Assembly: GCA_917880885.1 (NCBI GenBank) | Contig: OU862913.1 | Span: forward strand, 3,224,001 to 3,288,000 | Direction of reading: 5' to 3' | Source: Limnephilus marmoratus | Lineage: Eukaryota > Arthropoda > Insecta > Trichoptera > Limnephilidae | DNA length: 64,000 nt | In this document: positions 40,688 to 50,716 of the stretch, one piece after another | How positions within the stretch are numbered: position 1 is the stretch's first letter | How the letters are laid out: each line of letters opens with the position of its first letter | Position numbers and translations under genes: made by a program | Notes under the pieces: generated by a model | Database searches by the model: none | Told to the model about the DNA's origin: nothing | The model's input: the letters and a program-made list of their open reading frames with translations, nothing else

Positions 40688-43012
40688 ATGTCTCCGCCCG
40701 CCCTACGATCGAAGAAGACGGCGCAAGACGATGGACCTTCATCACCCCCTGCTGAGCCCCCGGCTGCTGCTCCGGACGCCGGAGACGAGCCCCTGGGCGT
40801 GCCTGACGTCTCCCCTGACGCCACGCCCCGGCCCTCATCCAGCACTACCCCGGTGACGAGCTCCGCAGAGGACAGCGATGAGGGGCCTCCACCCTCCACA
40901 GCCACGGAGGATACGGTGCGCCGGCTGCGACGACAGCTGCGCCACCAAGGGAAGCAGATACAACAGCTGATGGCAGCCTTGAACGCGCCTCAGCATGCTG
41001 CACCAGGGCTGACACAACCCAGTACTTCAGGGCTGCCACAACGCAGTACTTCAGGGCTGGCACAACACAACGCTCCTGAGCCGGCACGAGATAGCCGAGC
41101 CCCGCAGCCAAGCAGCCAAGGATGTCCATCATGGATGCCGCCTGGACCTTCCGGCCCCGTGCCGCCTGCACCTCTGGTGGACCAGAGGCCGAGCAGCGCC
41201 GTACGCGAGAAGCCTGTCGGACCTGTGCCTCTGGTGGACCAGAGGTACGCCTCACCGGCGCAGCCAGGGCCTGGAGGCCCTCCGCCGCCGCCCCCTCATC
41301 ACAATGAGGGTCAAGGATGGATGCAGCCTAGGCCTTCAGGCCCCGTGCCGCCTGCACCTCTGGTGGACCAGAGGCCGAGCAGCGCCGTACGCGAGATGCC
41401 TGTCGGACCTGTGCCTCTGGTGGACCAGAGGTACTCCTCACCGGCGCAGCCAGGGCCTGGAGGCCCTCCGCCGCCGCCCCCTCATCATCATCATGAGGGT
41501 CAAGGATGGGTGCAGCCTGGACCTTCCGGCCCCGTGCCGCCTGCACCTCTGGTGGACCAGAGGCCGAGCAGCGCCGTACGCGAGATGCCTGTCCAACCTG
41601 TGCCTCTGGTGGACCAGAGGTACGCCTCACCGGCGCAGCCAGGGCCTGAAGGCCCTCCGCCGCCGCCCCCTTACTACCACATTGAGGGACCATCTGCATA
41701 TGCCCAGTGGGCGCATCATGAGCCGGCGCAGCCTGATGACCAGATTCCATCCGCTGCCAGTCCGAGCTCCGGCCTGCCGCTATTCCCACCGCAACCAAGT
41801 GCGGAGGAGACGGCCCGCCAAACCAGAGCTTGGGTCCAGCAGACGGACAACCCGATGGCCCAGTTCACCAACACGCTCACAGAGGCCATCAGAGCTTCAA
41901 GGGCTCAGGACAGCCCTCATCCCACAATTGAGGATGACCCCCGGATGGCTGCTCTCATCGCCAGGCAGTCGATGGCCAAGGACCTGCCTCCATTCTCTGG
42001 GGACCCCCTGGAGTGGCCCACCTGGAGGGCGCAGTACAACCAATCAACTGCTACCTGCCGGATGACTAGCAGTGAAAACCTCATCCGACTGCAGCGGACC
42101 CTCAAAGGGAAGGCCCGAGACGCCGTGGGACCCCTCCTGATGGACCCCACTCAGGTACCTGAGATCCTTGACGTGCTGGAGCAGCGCTACGGAGGGACGA
42201 CTTCGCTGGCCGCCCTGATGTTGGACAAGGCCAAGCGGCTCCCACAGATGACAGCAGAGGCCTCACTGGAGGACATAGCAGACTTTTCGGGCACGGTGCA
42301 GAACCTGGTGGCATCACTTCGCTCCCTCAACAACGATGGGTACCTGACCAACCCGGCGCTCCTCAGCGACATCGCGGGGAAGATGCCGTGCACGATGCGG
42401 CTGGCGTGGCTGATGGAGGTGCGGCACTACAACGCACCAGCTACGATCTGCCAGTACGCCGCCTTCCTGAAGGCCATCGCGAACGCCATCACCAAATCGG
42501 GTATGGTCGACCCCGCGAGGTCTAGACCACGTCGTGAACAGTCGTTCGCCACGACCGAACAATTCGGACGCAGAAGTGAAAGTTTGTCGCGAAAGTCACC
42601 ACAATATGACAGTCGAAAAGTACCTACCGAAAGTTTGTCGCGAAAGTCACCACAATATGACCGTTCACAAAAAGTAAAAAATGAAAGTGCGCGAAAGTCA
42701 CCACAATATGACTCGAACAATCGTAACGCGAACCCTAGCGAAAGTACAAATCGCGACGGGTGCCTACAGTGTGGCAAAAGAGGCCATCAGCTACGAGACT
42801 GCCGTGAGTTCGTCGGAAAGGACGTGAAGCTGCGCTGGGAAACGGTGAAAAGCTCCCGACTCTGCCGCGTGTGCTTGGAGAGACATGCAACAAAAGCATG
42901 CAAAACTCGCGACTGGTGCGGCATCGGAGACTGCCGTTCTCCCCATCACAAGCTGCTTCACGACCCCACGTACGTGAGAAGCCCCGCAACAGCCAACGTC
43001 CACCACATGTGA
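40688..43012 (+). CDS. gag: BEL Gag
   Basis: A 774-aa structural protein that packages element RNA. After an acidic, Pro/Ser-rich start come about 155-335 residues of three near-identical Pro-rich units (DNA units of 186 and 189 bp, each with GPVPPAPLVDQRPSSAVRE and a PPPPPP run). Then follow a capsid-like helical region (about 400-620, e.g. KDLPPFSGDPLEWPTWRAQY), a Ser/Lys-rich repeat (SLSRKSPQYD twice plus ARKSPQYD) and zinc knuckles (CLQCGKRGHQLRDC at 691-704 and CRVCLERHATKAC after it). The ATG at 40688 is the first in a long open frame after the primer-binding site. It ends at UGA 43010-43012, and the frame stays open after that stop straight into pol. Confidence 0.92.
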   Translation: MSPPALRSKKTAQDDGPSSPPAEPPAAAPDAGDEPLGVPDVSPDATPRPSSSTTPVTSSAEDSDEGPPPSTATEDTVRRLRRQLRHQGKQIQQLMAALNAPQHAAPGLTQPSTSGLPQRSTSGLAQHNAPEPARDSRAPQPSSQGCPSWMPPGPSGPVPPAPLVDQRPSSAVREKPVGPVPLVDQRYASPAQPGPGGPPPPPPHHNEGQGWMQPRPSGPVPPAPLVDQRPSSAVREMPVGPVPLVDQRYSSPAQPGPGGPPPPPPHHHHEGQGWVQPGPSGPVPPAPLVDQRPSSAVREMPVQPVPLVDQRYASPAQPGPEGPPPPPPYYHIEGPSAYAQWAHHEPAQPDDQIPSAASPSSGLPLFPPQPSAEETARQTRAWVQQTDNPMAQFTNTLTEAIRASRAQDSPHPTIEDDPRMAALIARQSMAKDLPPFSGDPLEWPTWRAQYNQSTATCRMTSSENLIRLQRTLKGKARDAVGPLLMDPTQVPEILDVLEQRYGGTTSLAALMLDKAKRLPQMTAEASLEDIADFSGTVQNLVASLRSLNNDGYLTNPALLSDIAGKMPCTMRLAWLMEVRHYNAPATICQYAAFLKAIANAITKSGMVDPARSRPRREQSFATTEQFGRRSESLSRKSPQYDSRKVPTESLSRKSPQYDRSQKVKNESARKSPQYDSNNRNANPSESTNRDGCLQCGKRGHQLRDCREFVGKDVKLRWETVKSSRLCRVCLERHATKACKTRDWCGIGDCRSPHHKLLHDPTYVRSPATANVHHM

Positions 43013-43015
43013 CGC
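43010..43015 (+). promoter_or_regulatory. In-frame UGA between BEL gag and pol, possible readthrough site
   Basis: gag and pol share one frame. The only interruption is TGA followed by CGC. UGA with a following C is among the leakier stop contexts, as used in murine leukaemia virus-like or alphavirus-type readthrough. It may instead be a single point mutation in a fused gag-pol frame, which is the usual BEL arrangement. Confidence 0.5.
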
Positions 43016-46000
43016 CAGGCCGACGGCGCCGTGCTCAAGGTGGTGCCAGTGGTGCTGACAGGCCCCGCTGAGCAGATCACCGCCTACGCGCTGCTGGACG
43101 AGGGATCAACGATAACACTGATCGACACCTCAGCAGCAGAACAGATTGGCGCTTATGGACCCATACAAGGACTACGACTCCACGGGGCCAAGGGCATGTG
43201 CTCATCAGATCACCTGTCGCGCCGCGTGCAGGTCACACTGCGCGGCGCCGGTATAAGCACCGACTACCACATCAAGGCGAGCACGGTGAAAGGCCTCAGC
43301 CTTCCTGAGCAGAGGATCCCTGGCGGGTATATCACCCCCACCATTCTCATTGGGCAGGACAACGCACGCCTCATTGTATCGAGGGAGGTGCACGAAGCCC
43401 GCGACTCTACGCGAATATTGTCACGGACTGCCCTGGGGTGGATAACTCATGGAGGAGGGACTCCTTCTACCAATGAAGGCCCCATCACCACTCTGGCCCT
43501 GCACGCTGAGAGCCACAAGGATGACCTGCTGAGCGACCTTATTCGAGCAAACTTCGCCATAGATTCACTGGGAATCACTTCAGCCTCCCGTGAAACCGCA
43601 CATGTTGTACGTGCCAACCAGCTGATGGAGGACACCACCCGGCAGATGACTACCGGCAGATGGGAGACCGGCCTATTATGGAAGGCTGACAAAATCACGC
43701 TGCCCGACAACAGACAATGTGCGCTGAAGAGGCTGTGGTCCCTCGAACGAAAACTACTGAAGGAGGACGACCTCGCAGTGGCGTATCGAGACAAGATCAA
43801 CCGACTAATATCACAAGGCCACGCGCGAGAACTCACAGCACGAGAGGCGGCGAAAGACTCCGCCCGCAAGTGGTACTTGCCGCACTTCGCCGTGGTGAAC
43901 CCCAACAAGCCGGGGAAGATCCGCGTCGTGTTTGACGCTGCCAGCCGCTGCCGAGGAACCTCCCTCAACGATCAACTGCTGACGGGACCCGACCTGCTGA
44001 CGTCCCTACTTGGGAACATCCTCCGGTTTCGAGAGGGAAAAATAGCTCTCGCCGCCGACATAAAGGAGATGTTCCTGCAAGTCAAAATAAAGACTGAGGA
44101 CCAGCTGTCACAACTGTTCCTGTGGCGACCGACGCCTCAACAAGAGCCTCGCACCTATATGATGACGTCAATGATGTTCGGCGCTACCTGTTCTCCAAGC
44201 AGTGCCCAGTACGTGCGAAACCGGGTGGCCCTAGAAAATACCGAGCGCTTCCCAGCTGCTGCAGACGCCATCCAACATAAATTTTACATGGATGACTACT
44301 TGGACGCGGTGGACTCCATCAGTGAAGCCACTAGCCTCGCAAAAGACGTGGCGACAGTCCTATCATCAGGAGGTTTTCATCTCACAAACTGGGCCTCAAA
44401 TAATCCAGCGGTGATGGCCACCATCCCGCCTGAAGACTGCGCCCGATCAGCCATACGCATCAGCAGCGGAGAAGCAGAGACCGAACGAATCCTCGGCCTA
44501 CTATGGGACCCGGTGACTGACTGTTTCCTGTACGCCTTCAGGGACACCGCCGAGCCAGAACTGGTCAGCAGCCCTACGAAACGTCAACTGCTCAGTATTG
44601 TCATGAAAATTTTTGATCCTGTGGGGTTTGTGGCATGCCTCACAGTCAGATCCAAGATGCTGCTCCAAGATGTCTGGAGGTCGAGCATCGGATGGGACGA
44701 CACCATCAAACCCGAGCACAACGTGAGATGGCTGGACTGGCTGGGACTCCTCCAAAGCTGCGGAGTCGCCATACCTAGGCGCTGCCTACGAAGCAAACAC
44801 AGCAGCGTCACGCTCCATCTGTTTTGCGACGCGTCTGAACAAGCATGTTGCGCGGTCGCCTACCACACGGAGGAAGTCAACGGAGAAACTACAGCAACCT
44901 TCTTGGCCAGTAAATGCAAGGTGGCCCCCCTGAAGCCGCTCTCCATACCCCGCCTTGAGCTCCAATCAGCGCTCATGGCAGCCAGACTAGCAGCAACCCT
45001 AAAAAAGGAGTGTCGCAGCAACATTGCGCGAACGGTGTTCTGGACAGACTCCACGACGGTGCTGTGCTGGCTTCGTACGGACCCACGTACCTACTCTACC
45101 TTTGTGGCCAACCGGCTTGGCGAGATCGATGAGCTCTCTCGCATTGACGACTGGAGATGGGTCCCCACCAAACTAAACCCTGCTGACATCGGCACCCGCG
45201 ACGTCGAGGTTCCCGATCTATCACCGGCGGGACATTGGTTCAGCGGCCCAGCCTTCCTCACCCTGGCCGAGGCAGAATGGCCGCGCGAAAGGTCCAGACT
45301 TCCCCAGCCAGATGACAACACCCTTGAAGTGAAGGCCCAATATGTCGGGCTCACCTCAACCACGGCAGATGCGCTTCCAGAGATAAGCCGCTTCTCCTCT
45401 TGGCACCGACTCATCAGAGCCACCGCCTGGGTCCACCGCTTCATAGGCCGATGCCGTGCGGGACCCCACAAACCATTGGACGGACACCTGCGGCCCGAGG
45501 AGACCCGTGAAGCGGAACTCCGGTGGGTGAAAGCAGCCCAAGAAGACGCATTCAGCAGTGAATTGAGTGCTCTTCACCAAGGAACCCCCGTACCCAACAA
45601 CAGCCGGCTCAGATCGCTGAACCCCTTCCTGGGACCCGATGGACTGCTGCGAATGGACTCCAGAATACGAGCCACCAGCAGAATCTCCCGAGATGTGCGG
45701 ACGCCCATAATCTTAGATGGAGACCACGCCTACACACGGCTCCTAGTCAACCACCATCATCAGAAGGCGGACCACCCAAGTACTGAGAGGACAATGGCGG
45801 AGGTACGAGGCAGCTACTTCGTGCTGCGACTGCGGACAAACATACGTCGCATCACTCACCACTGCCCCACCTGCAAGATGCGTAGAAGCAAGCCTGCCCC
45901 ACCACTGATGGGACCCTTGCCACCATCACGGCTCGCCCACCATGTCCCCGCTTTCACAAACTGCGGGTTGGACTACTTCGGGCCCATGGACATCACTGTC

Positions 46001-46903
46001 GGCAGACGAAGGGAGAAGCGATACGGAGCCCTCTTCACCTGCCTGTCCACGCGCGCCATTCACCTCGAGCTGGCAACTTCCCTGTCTGCCGACTCTGCTA
46101 TCATGGCCCTCCAACGCATGACGGCACGCCGAGGTCAACCAAAGACAATCTTCTCGGACAACGGGACCAACTTCCACGGAGCGGACAACGAGTTAAGGGA
46201 CGCCCTGAACTCGCTCAAAGATGACGCCCGGATGAGGGATCATCTGACATCGCACGGGATCGACTGGCAATTCATCCCGCCAATGTCTCCTCACATGGGG
46301 GGAGCATGGGAGCGCCTGGTGCGGTCAGTCAAACACGCACTGCAAGCCATACTGAAGGAGAGGGCCCCCAAAGAAGAGACCCTGAGGACAGCACTGGCTG
46401 AAGCTGAGTGGACCGTCAACAACCGTCCTCTCACGCACATCTCCGTAGACCCGAGAGACGAGGAGCCCCTCACCCCCAACCACTTTCTGCTGGGAGCAGC
46501 AGGCAACCGGCCCCAGCTCTCGCTGTACGACAAGCAGGAGGAGGAGGTATGCCTCCGCCGCCAGTGGCGCATCAGTCAGCAGCTAGCTGACATGTTCTGG
46601 AGGCGTTGGCTCCGCGAATACCTCCCCACCTTGGCCACCCGACAGAAGTGGCACCACCCCGTCACCCCAATTAAGAAGGGCGACCTGGTGGTCATCATGG
46701 ACCCCGCGATGCCCCGCAACAGCTGGCCTCGCGGCCGAGTCCTGGACGCTACCCCTGCTGCAGACGGCGAAGTGAGGACCGCCCGCATCCAGACGAGCAC
46801 CGGAGTCTACGTTCGACCTGCCGTGAAGCTTGCTGTGATCCTGCCGGCCCCGCCTACTGATGCGACCCCTACTGACCGACCTTCAACACGTCGTGAAGAC
46901 TAG
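43013..46903 (+). CDS. pol: BEL Pol: protease, RT, RNase H, integrase
   Basis: Open from the codon after the gag UGA to TAG 46901-46903. Numbered from GTG 43031: aspartic protease LLDEGSTITLID (21-32), RT with IRVVFDAASRCRGTSLNDQL and ALAADIKEMFLQVKI, active site FYMDDYLDA (about 418-426), RNase H LFCDASEQACCAVAYH (about 597), integrase zinc finger (HHHQKADHPS about 909 and HCPTCKMR about 943), and integrase core with LDYFGPMDI, FSDNGTNFHG and HMGGAWERLVR for the D, D and E residues (about 980-1092). This is the full BEL/Pao order. No frameshift or stop is seen. There is no ATG at the start, so it needs readthrough of UGA or an unrecognised route. It copies the element RNA and integrates the DNA. 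Confidence 0.93.
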   Translation, partial: RQADGAVLKVVPVVLTGPAEQITAYALLDEGSTITLIDTSAAEQIGAYGPIQGLRLHGAKGMCSSDHLSRRVQVTLRGAGISTDYHIKASTVKGLSLPEQRIPGGYITPTILIGQDNARLIVSREVHEARDSTRILSRTALGWITHGGGTPSTNEGPITTLALHAESHKDDLLSDLIRANFAIDSLGITSASRETAHVVRANQLMEDTTRQMTTGRWETGLLWKADKITLPDNRQCALKRLWSLERKLLKEDDLAVAYRDKINRLISQGHARELTAREAAKDSARKWYLPHFAVVNPNKPGKIRVVFDAASRCRGTSLNDQLLTGPDLLTSLLGNILRFREGKIALAADIKEMFLQVKIKTEDQLSQLFLWRPTPQQEPRTYMMTSMMFGATCSPSSAQYVRNRVALENTERFPAAADAIQHKFYMDDYLDAVDSISEATSLAKDVATVLSSGGFHLTNWASNNPAVMATIPPEDCARSAIRISSGEAETERILGLLWDPVTDCFLYAFRDTAEPELVSSPTKRQLLSIVMKIFDPVGFVACLTVRSKMLLQDVWRSSIGWDDTIKPEHNVRWLDWLGLLQSCGVAIPRRCLRSKHSSVTLHLFCDASEQACCAVAYHTEEVNGETTATFLASKCKVAPLKPLSIPRLELQSALMAARLAATLKKECRSNIARTVFWTDSTTVLCWLRTDPRTYSTFVANRLGEIDELSRIDDWRWVPTKLNPADIGTRDVEVPDLSPAGHWFSGPAFLTLAEAEWPRERSRLPQPDDNTLEVKAQYVGLTSTTADALPEISRFSSWHRLIRATAWVHRFIGRCRAGPHKPLDGHLRPEETREAELRWVKAAQEDAFSSELSALHQGTPVPNNSRLRSLNPFLGPDGLLRMDSRIRATSRISRDVRTPIILDGDHAYTRLLVNHHHQKADHPSTERTMAEVRGSYFVLRLRTNIRRITHHCPTCKMRRSKPAPPLMGPLPPSRLAHHVPAFTNCGLDYFGPMDITVGRRREKRYGALFTCLSTRAIHLELATSLSADSAIMALQRMTARRGQPKTIFSDNGTNFHGADNELRDALNSLKDDARMRDHLTSHGIDWQFIPPMSPHMGGAWERLVRSVKHALQAILKERAPKEETLRTALAEAEWTVNNRPLTHISVDPRDEEPLTPNHFLLGAAGNRPQLSLYDKQEEEVCLRRQWRISQQLADMFWRRWLREYLPTLATRQKWHHPVTPIKKGDLVVIMDPAMPRNSWPRGRVLDATPAADGEVRTARIQTSTGVYVRPAVKLAVILPAPPTDATPTDRPSTRRED

Positions 46904-46914
46904 TGCAGCGTAGC

Positions 46915-46927
46915 TACACGGGGGGAG
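46915..46927 (+). other. BEL polypurine tract
   Basis: ACGGGGGGAG directly precedes the 3' LTR start TGTAACCG at 46928 and would prime plus-strand DNA synthesis. Confidence 0.75.
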
Positions 46928-48519
46928 TGTAACCGACGTGTTGCTCTCCCTCATTTATTAATTTTAATTTTATATGTTTTTGCTATGTACAATGCCCCGG
47001 TGCAACCAAATAAAGCTTGTGTGCCAAGTTTGCACCGGGAGACATTCTAGAATCCTATAATTTTAATAATTTTAACAATTAATACTTTATTTATGCTTAT
47101 TTACGCCTCCAAAGGCAACCAGGCTGACTAGCCTCCTTTTATTTTTAATTAAGACCCCTTTGAGGGCCTTAATTTCCAGCCTTAGGCTAAAGCCCTAAGA
47201 AGGGCCATTTGCCTTCCCTCCCTTGCCGCTCTGCTGTTATGGCTCTGCAGGAGGCGGCAGCTCCGCCAAGCGGGCTGCTCTCTATTTTAATTATGGCCCT
47301 TTTTAGGGCCTTTTTTCGTCCTGGCCACTAAGTTCAACAATACCGTGCCGCCAGCAACGATCTTTTTCAAAACACATTTTTTTTAATTTTAAATGTCTTT
47401 TTCTTAATACACAGATGCCCTGGTGACACAAGTAAAAACTTGGTTACCAAGTTGCCACCAGGAGACATCCTAAACTTATTATTTCATCGCCTTCAGGGCT
47501 ATTTTTCCGGCTACAAAGCCAAAACACCAATTTGGGTGTCCCTATTAAGGGCCTTTATATTGGTCAAAAATACACCATATTTTAATATAACTTCGTTTAA
47601 ACACCCCGTAGGACGCTGAAACTAAGACGTTTCAGTGCAGAGTCCTACGGGGCATCCATAGAGCCATAAATAAACATTGTAACTCTTAAACTGCCAGCGC
47701 TATCAGCACTTGAGCAGATTTTCGAGACTTTAGCATCATTTCACTTTTTCTCCATTTTAAAAATCCCAGGACCTCGTAAAGCGACGGAACCAAAAGGTTT
47801 CGATAGCCAAGCTTACGGGGGACCTGGGAAAAATATTAACTTCTTTGTAACTATTCAAACACTTTGTTAAATAACAAATACCTACCGACAAAAAGTCAAA
47901 CTTCCTTAAAATCAACCCACACTTATCAAACAAAAAATCTACGAATGTAGAACATCCGTAGAAACACTGTAGTTTTAAGGAAAACATTGTAAATACATTA
48001 ACCTGACCTGTATAATTAATTTAAGAAATCAATTTTAATCAACCACTTTCAAGCAAGTGTTTGCCAAAATGGGTGGCCCACAGAAAGGCACACCTTATAT
48101 AGGTAAAGGGCTAGGTAAAACCTCCCACCACAAAAATGTACCACGTGACAGGTTTTGTCACGGAAATCGGGTATATAAACCCGGCCATTTCTCATAATAA
48201 ATTAGTTCTTCCATCAACGTCAACTCGTGTTATTATTTCCTACTGGGAAAAGTTATTATCATCTGCTGCCTCCCCCGCCGACCTCTGCCTAGGTTTTGCT
48301 CCTGGTGCCATCAGTCTCCTCCAGAAAGCCGGCCCTACTTCAGGCAACCGCCACGCACCAGGACTGGGCAGAGGAGTAGGCACATCCAGTGTCCTCAACT
48401 CATCAGGCACTGGGTGCACGGGAGGTCAGTATTATTATTTCAAACATTTCATCCTGGTCGTGTACTGAAACCGGTACCCTTTTTTTACAGTCTTGTACAG
48501 GCTTGATACGTCTGGTACA
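46928..48519 (+). repeat. BEL 3' LTR
   Basis: Same length as the 5' LTR, one difference seen, followed by the target duplicate GTTAT at 48520-48524. Confidence 0.95.
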
Positions 48520-48809
48520 GTTATATTTTATAAATTTTGTTTGTTTTCTAGAAGTAATATACATAAATATTATTTTTTCACATACTTCGATTACTTTATT
48601 TATTTATTTAACACGTGTTAACTGTCCGAATAAGTGTAAAAAATAAGCCAAATAACAGTAAACAATCGATTTTTAACATGTCTAAAAACCGAAGATTCGG
48701 TTTCGGTGGAAAGTCCTGTTTCGGTCGGACACTAAATAATGATAAAATTGTGAAATATTATTGGACTGTTCTATAGTAGTCTGTAAGTTTACCTTCCAGA
48801 AAAAATACT

Positions 48810-48891
48810 ATTTCAGGTTAATGATGCTTGGAGTAGAATAGCAGATAATATGAATATTCCACTAACTGAATTTAAAAAAAAGAGTCATTAA
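48810..48891 (+). pseudogene. MADF protein internal exon remnant, element-encoded
   Basis: TATTTCAG (ending about 48816) followed by VNDAWSRIADNMNIPLTEFK, KKSH and a stop. W-xxI-A-xxMNIP-xxExKKK is the central MADF motif. It lies on the far side of the BEL insertion from 38572-38628 and probably belongs to the same gene. Confidence 0.5.
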
Positions 48892-49152
48892 TGGCTACAT
48901 ACAGAATACATCGCATCGCGCTGTACAAGTATATTGCAGCGGCCCCGCTAACGTCCATCCTCATCTAGCGACCAACGCAGAATGAAACACGCCAACGTGT
49001 GAACGGTTTCACAAAAATCTGGCCAACGCGTTGGCCCAACACGTTGGCCCAACGTATACTGGGGCCATTAGACAGCGATTTTATTCATATAGGCATAGAT
49101 AACTAAATACACAACAGTACAACAAATGACGTTAGGTACTTGGTTTATTTAA

Positions 49153-49241
49153 TGTAACCCGGAATTAATTCCAACACCTTAACTACAGTAAATAAACTAA
49201 AATCTCTAAAATTAAATACAGTGTTTTATTATATACTAACA
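49153..49241 (-). repeat. Possible Copia 3' LTR (very short)
   Basis: Minus-strand sequence directly after the Copia pol stop runs from TGTTAGTATATAATAAAAC to CGGGTTACA (89 bp), with TG...CA ends. There is no second copy in the window to prove it, since the 5' end of the Copia element is outside or destroyed. Confidence 0.25.
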
Positions 49242-49247
49242 TTGCAA

Positions 49248-49959
49248 CTAAATATTCAACTGAATCATACCCATATCATTCACACATTTATAATGTTTTG
49301 TTGGACATAATGCTTTCGTTAAAACATCAGCTGGCATGTCTGTTGTAGGTAAATATTCTAAGTTGACAATTTTTTCATTTATAACATCTTTAATAAAATG
49401 ATACCTAATGTCTATATGCTTACTCTTCCTATGACATCCATAATTGGCAACTAACTTTTGAGAACTTTGACTATCATTATATAAATTTATAGCACACAAG
49501 TTTCCAGTTAGTTCATACAATAAAGACCTTCAATATATGGCTTCTTTACAAGCTTCTGCAATGGACATGTATTCAGCTTCCATGCTGGACAATGCTATAG
49601 TTCCTTGCTTTCGACTTTCCCAAGAAATTGATGAACCAGACATTAGAAAACAAAAGCCTGTATAAGACTTACGATCTATTATACTATTAGCCCAATCAGC
49701 ATCAACAAAACCTTTAATTTTACCACCATCTTTTGTATATTTTAAACAGTAATTTTTTTGTTTTCTTGAGATATCTAAGTATTCTTTTTGAATAATTCCA
49801 GTGATTATTAGTATAACACTTATTAAACTGACTGAGAAAACTTATACAAAATGCTATGTCTTATGATAAATACATAAGACTACCTATCAATGGTTGATAT
49901 GGAATATCGCTACTACAAGATTCAGTTGTTTCTATATCCAATTTACTTTCCATAGGAGT
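49248..49959 (-). pseudogene. Copia RT end and RNase H
   Basis: Minus-strand reading begins with PMESKLDIETTES and PLIGSLMYLS (about 49955-49870), typical of the region after the Copia RT core. It breaks up between about 49850 and 49530, then resumes at 49520 with SKHIDIRYHFIKD and PTTDMPADVLTKAL, the conserved end of Copia RNase H. It stops at 49248. The break around 49520-49850 includes stops, so no functional enzyme is possible. Confidence 0.8.
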
Positions 49960-50716
49960 TGTTATGGTACGCCCTAAACGACAGAATTCGAGTCCATGGG
50001 AGCACCACCGCGGACAGCAACACCCCGCTCCCCCCCTGTTTCCTGCTTCCTACCTCCTCTCCTCTCTGCACTCCCGCGCGCACCAACGCGTCCCGCCAGT
50101 CGAGAATTGCAAGCGGCCTCGGGAACACGTTACGCTCCCCGGATCGAACACCGAGTTCGCGGCTAATTTCTGTCGACCAATTTGAACGCAATTACATCTG
50201 CGATGTTAATTGAAGTACATACGGGTTTTAGCGCTGGTATTCTGCCATGCCTGTGTGAACTTCGGGTCCTGTCCTAGACTCGGAAGTGCCCCTGCTGAAC
50301 CCGGAAGGCGTGGATCCCCGAACATCATGTAAGCTGTACAAATATTCCCTCTTCTGTTTGTGTCCTTTAACGATAGACTGTAAACCCTCGCGAAAAGCCA
50401 TCACTCAGGGAGTTTCGTTTCAGAGATCACGAGGTATAAACACGATAGCTAGGTTTGTGTAATATGCATTTCTTGTATTGAATTGTACTGTAATAACCTA
50501 TGAAACTGTGTTTTGAATTTGCAATACATGAATCTATTTAACTCAATCCTGTTGTTATTCTGCCTCGGCAGGAGCATTTCCTAGAGTGTATTTCCCGGAC
50601 GACCGTGGGGGAGAGAGAGAGAGTTCCGAAGCATTCGTGCGACCTGCCCCTGGAATAGAGGGTACTTTTGTCTCTGCTGTGAGCTGGCCTGGGACGTGTT
50701 AGGGCCCATCATAACA
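49960..50716 (+). repeat. Gypsy 5' LTR
   Basis: 757 bp, TGTTATGGTACGCCC to GGGCCCATCATAACA. It contains a GAGAGAGAGA run near 50612. It is paired with 60360-61116. Confidence 0.95.

Larger units (their letters stand above)
39058..48519 (+). mobile_element. BEL/Pao LTR retrotransposon, structurally complete
   Basis: A 9.46-kb element with 1592-bp LTRs (39058-40649, 46928-48519), a primer-binding site, gag, pol and a polypurine tract. The target duplication GTTAT is exact (39053-39057, 48520-48524). By eye the LTRs differ at one base (39093 G, 46963 T), so the insertion is very recent. Domain order protease, RT, RNase H, integrase fits BEL/Pao. The internal region is markedly GC-rich against the AT-rich surroundings. 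No envelope gene is seen. Confidence 0.95.
38327..49066. mobile_element. Harbinger-like DNA transposon with MADF gene, split by BEL
   Basis: The ends GGCCCCAGTATACGTTGGGC at 38327 and its complement ending 49066 are inverted repeats identical over about 33 bp. Between them are a MADF-type start exon (38572-38628), a later MADF exon (about 48817-48891), a SINE-like insert and the complete BEL element. The flanks TGATAA and ATTAGA contain TAA and TTA, near the TWA target of PIF/Harbinger, but no exact duplication can be fixed. No transposase is visible. Confidence 0.65.

Noticed and set aside
41304..42065. 253-aa alternate-frame ORF in BEL gag, with antisense companions
   Set aside because: GC-rich, stop-poor repeat DNA gives open frames on all strands; the Gag frame explains the region.
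43447..43968. Antisense ORFs within BEL pol
   Set aside because: The sense frame has full protease, RT, RNase H and integrase motifs. The antisense products match nothing.
49943..50213. Short ORFs in the Gypsy LTRs (also 60313-60613)
   Set aside because: Present in both LTRs, low-complexity and crossing the LTR border.
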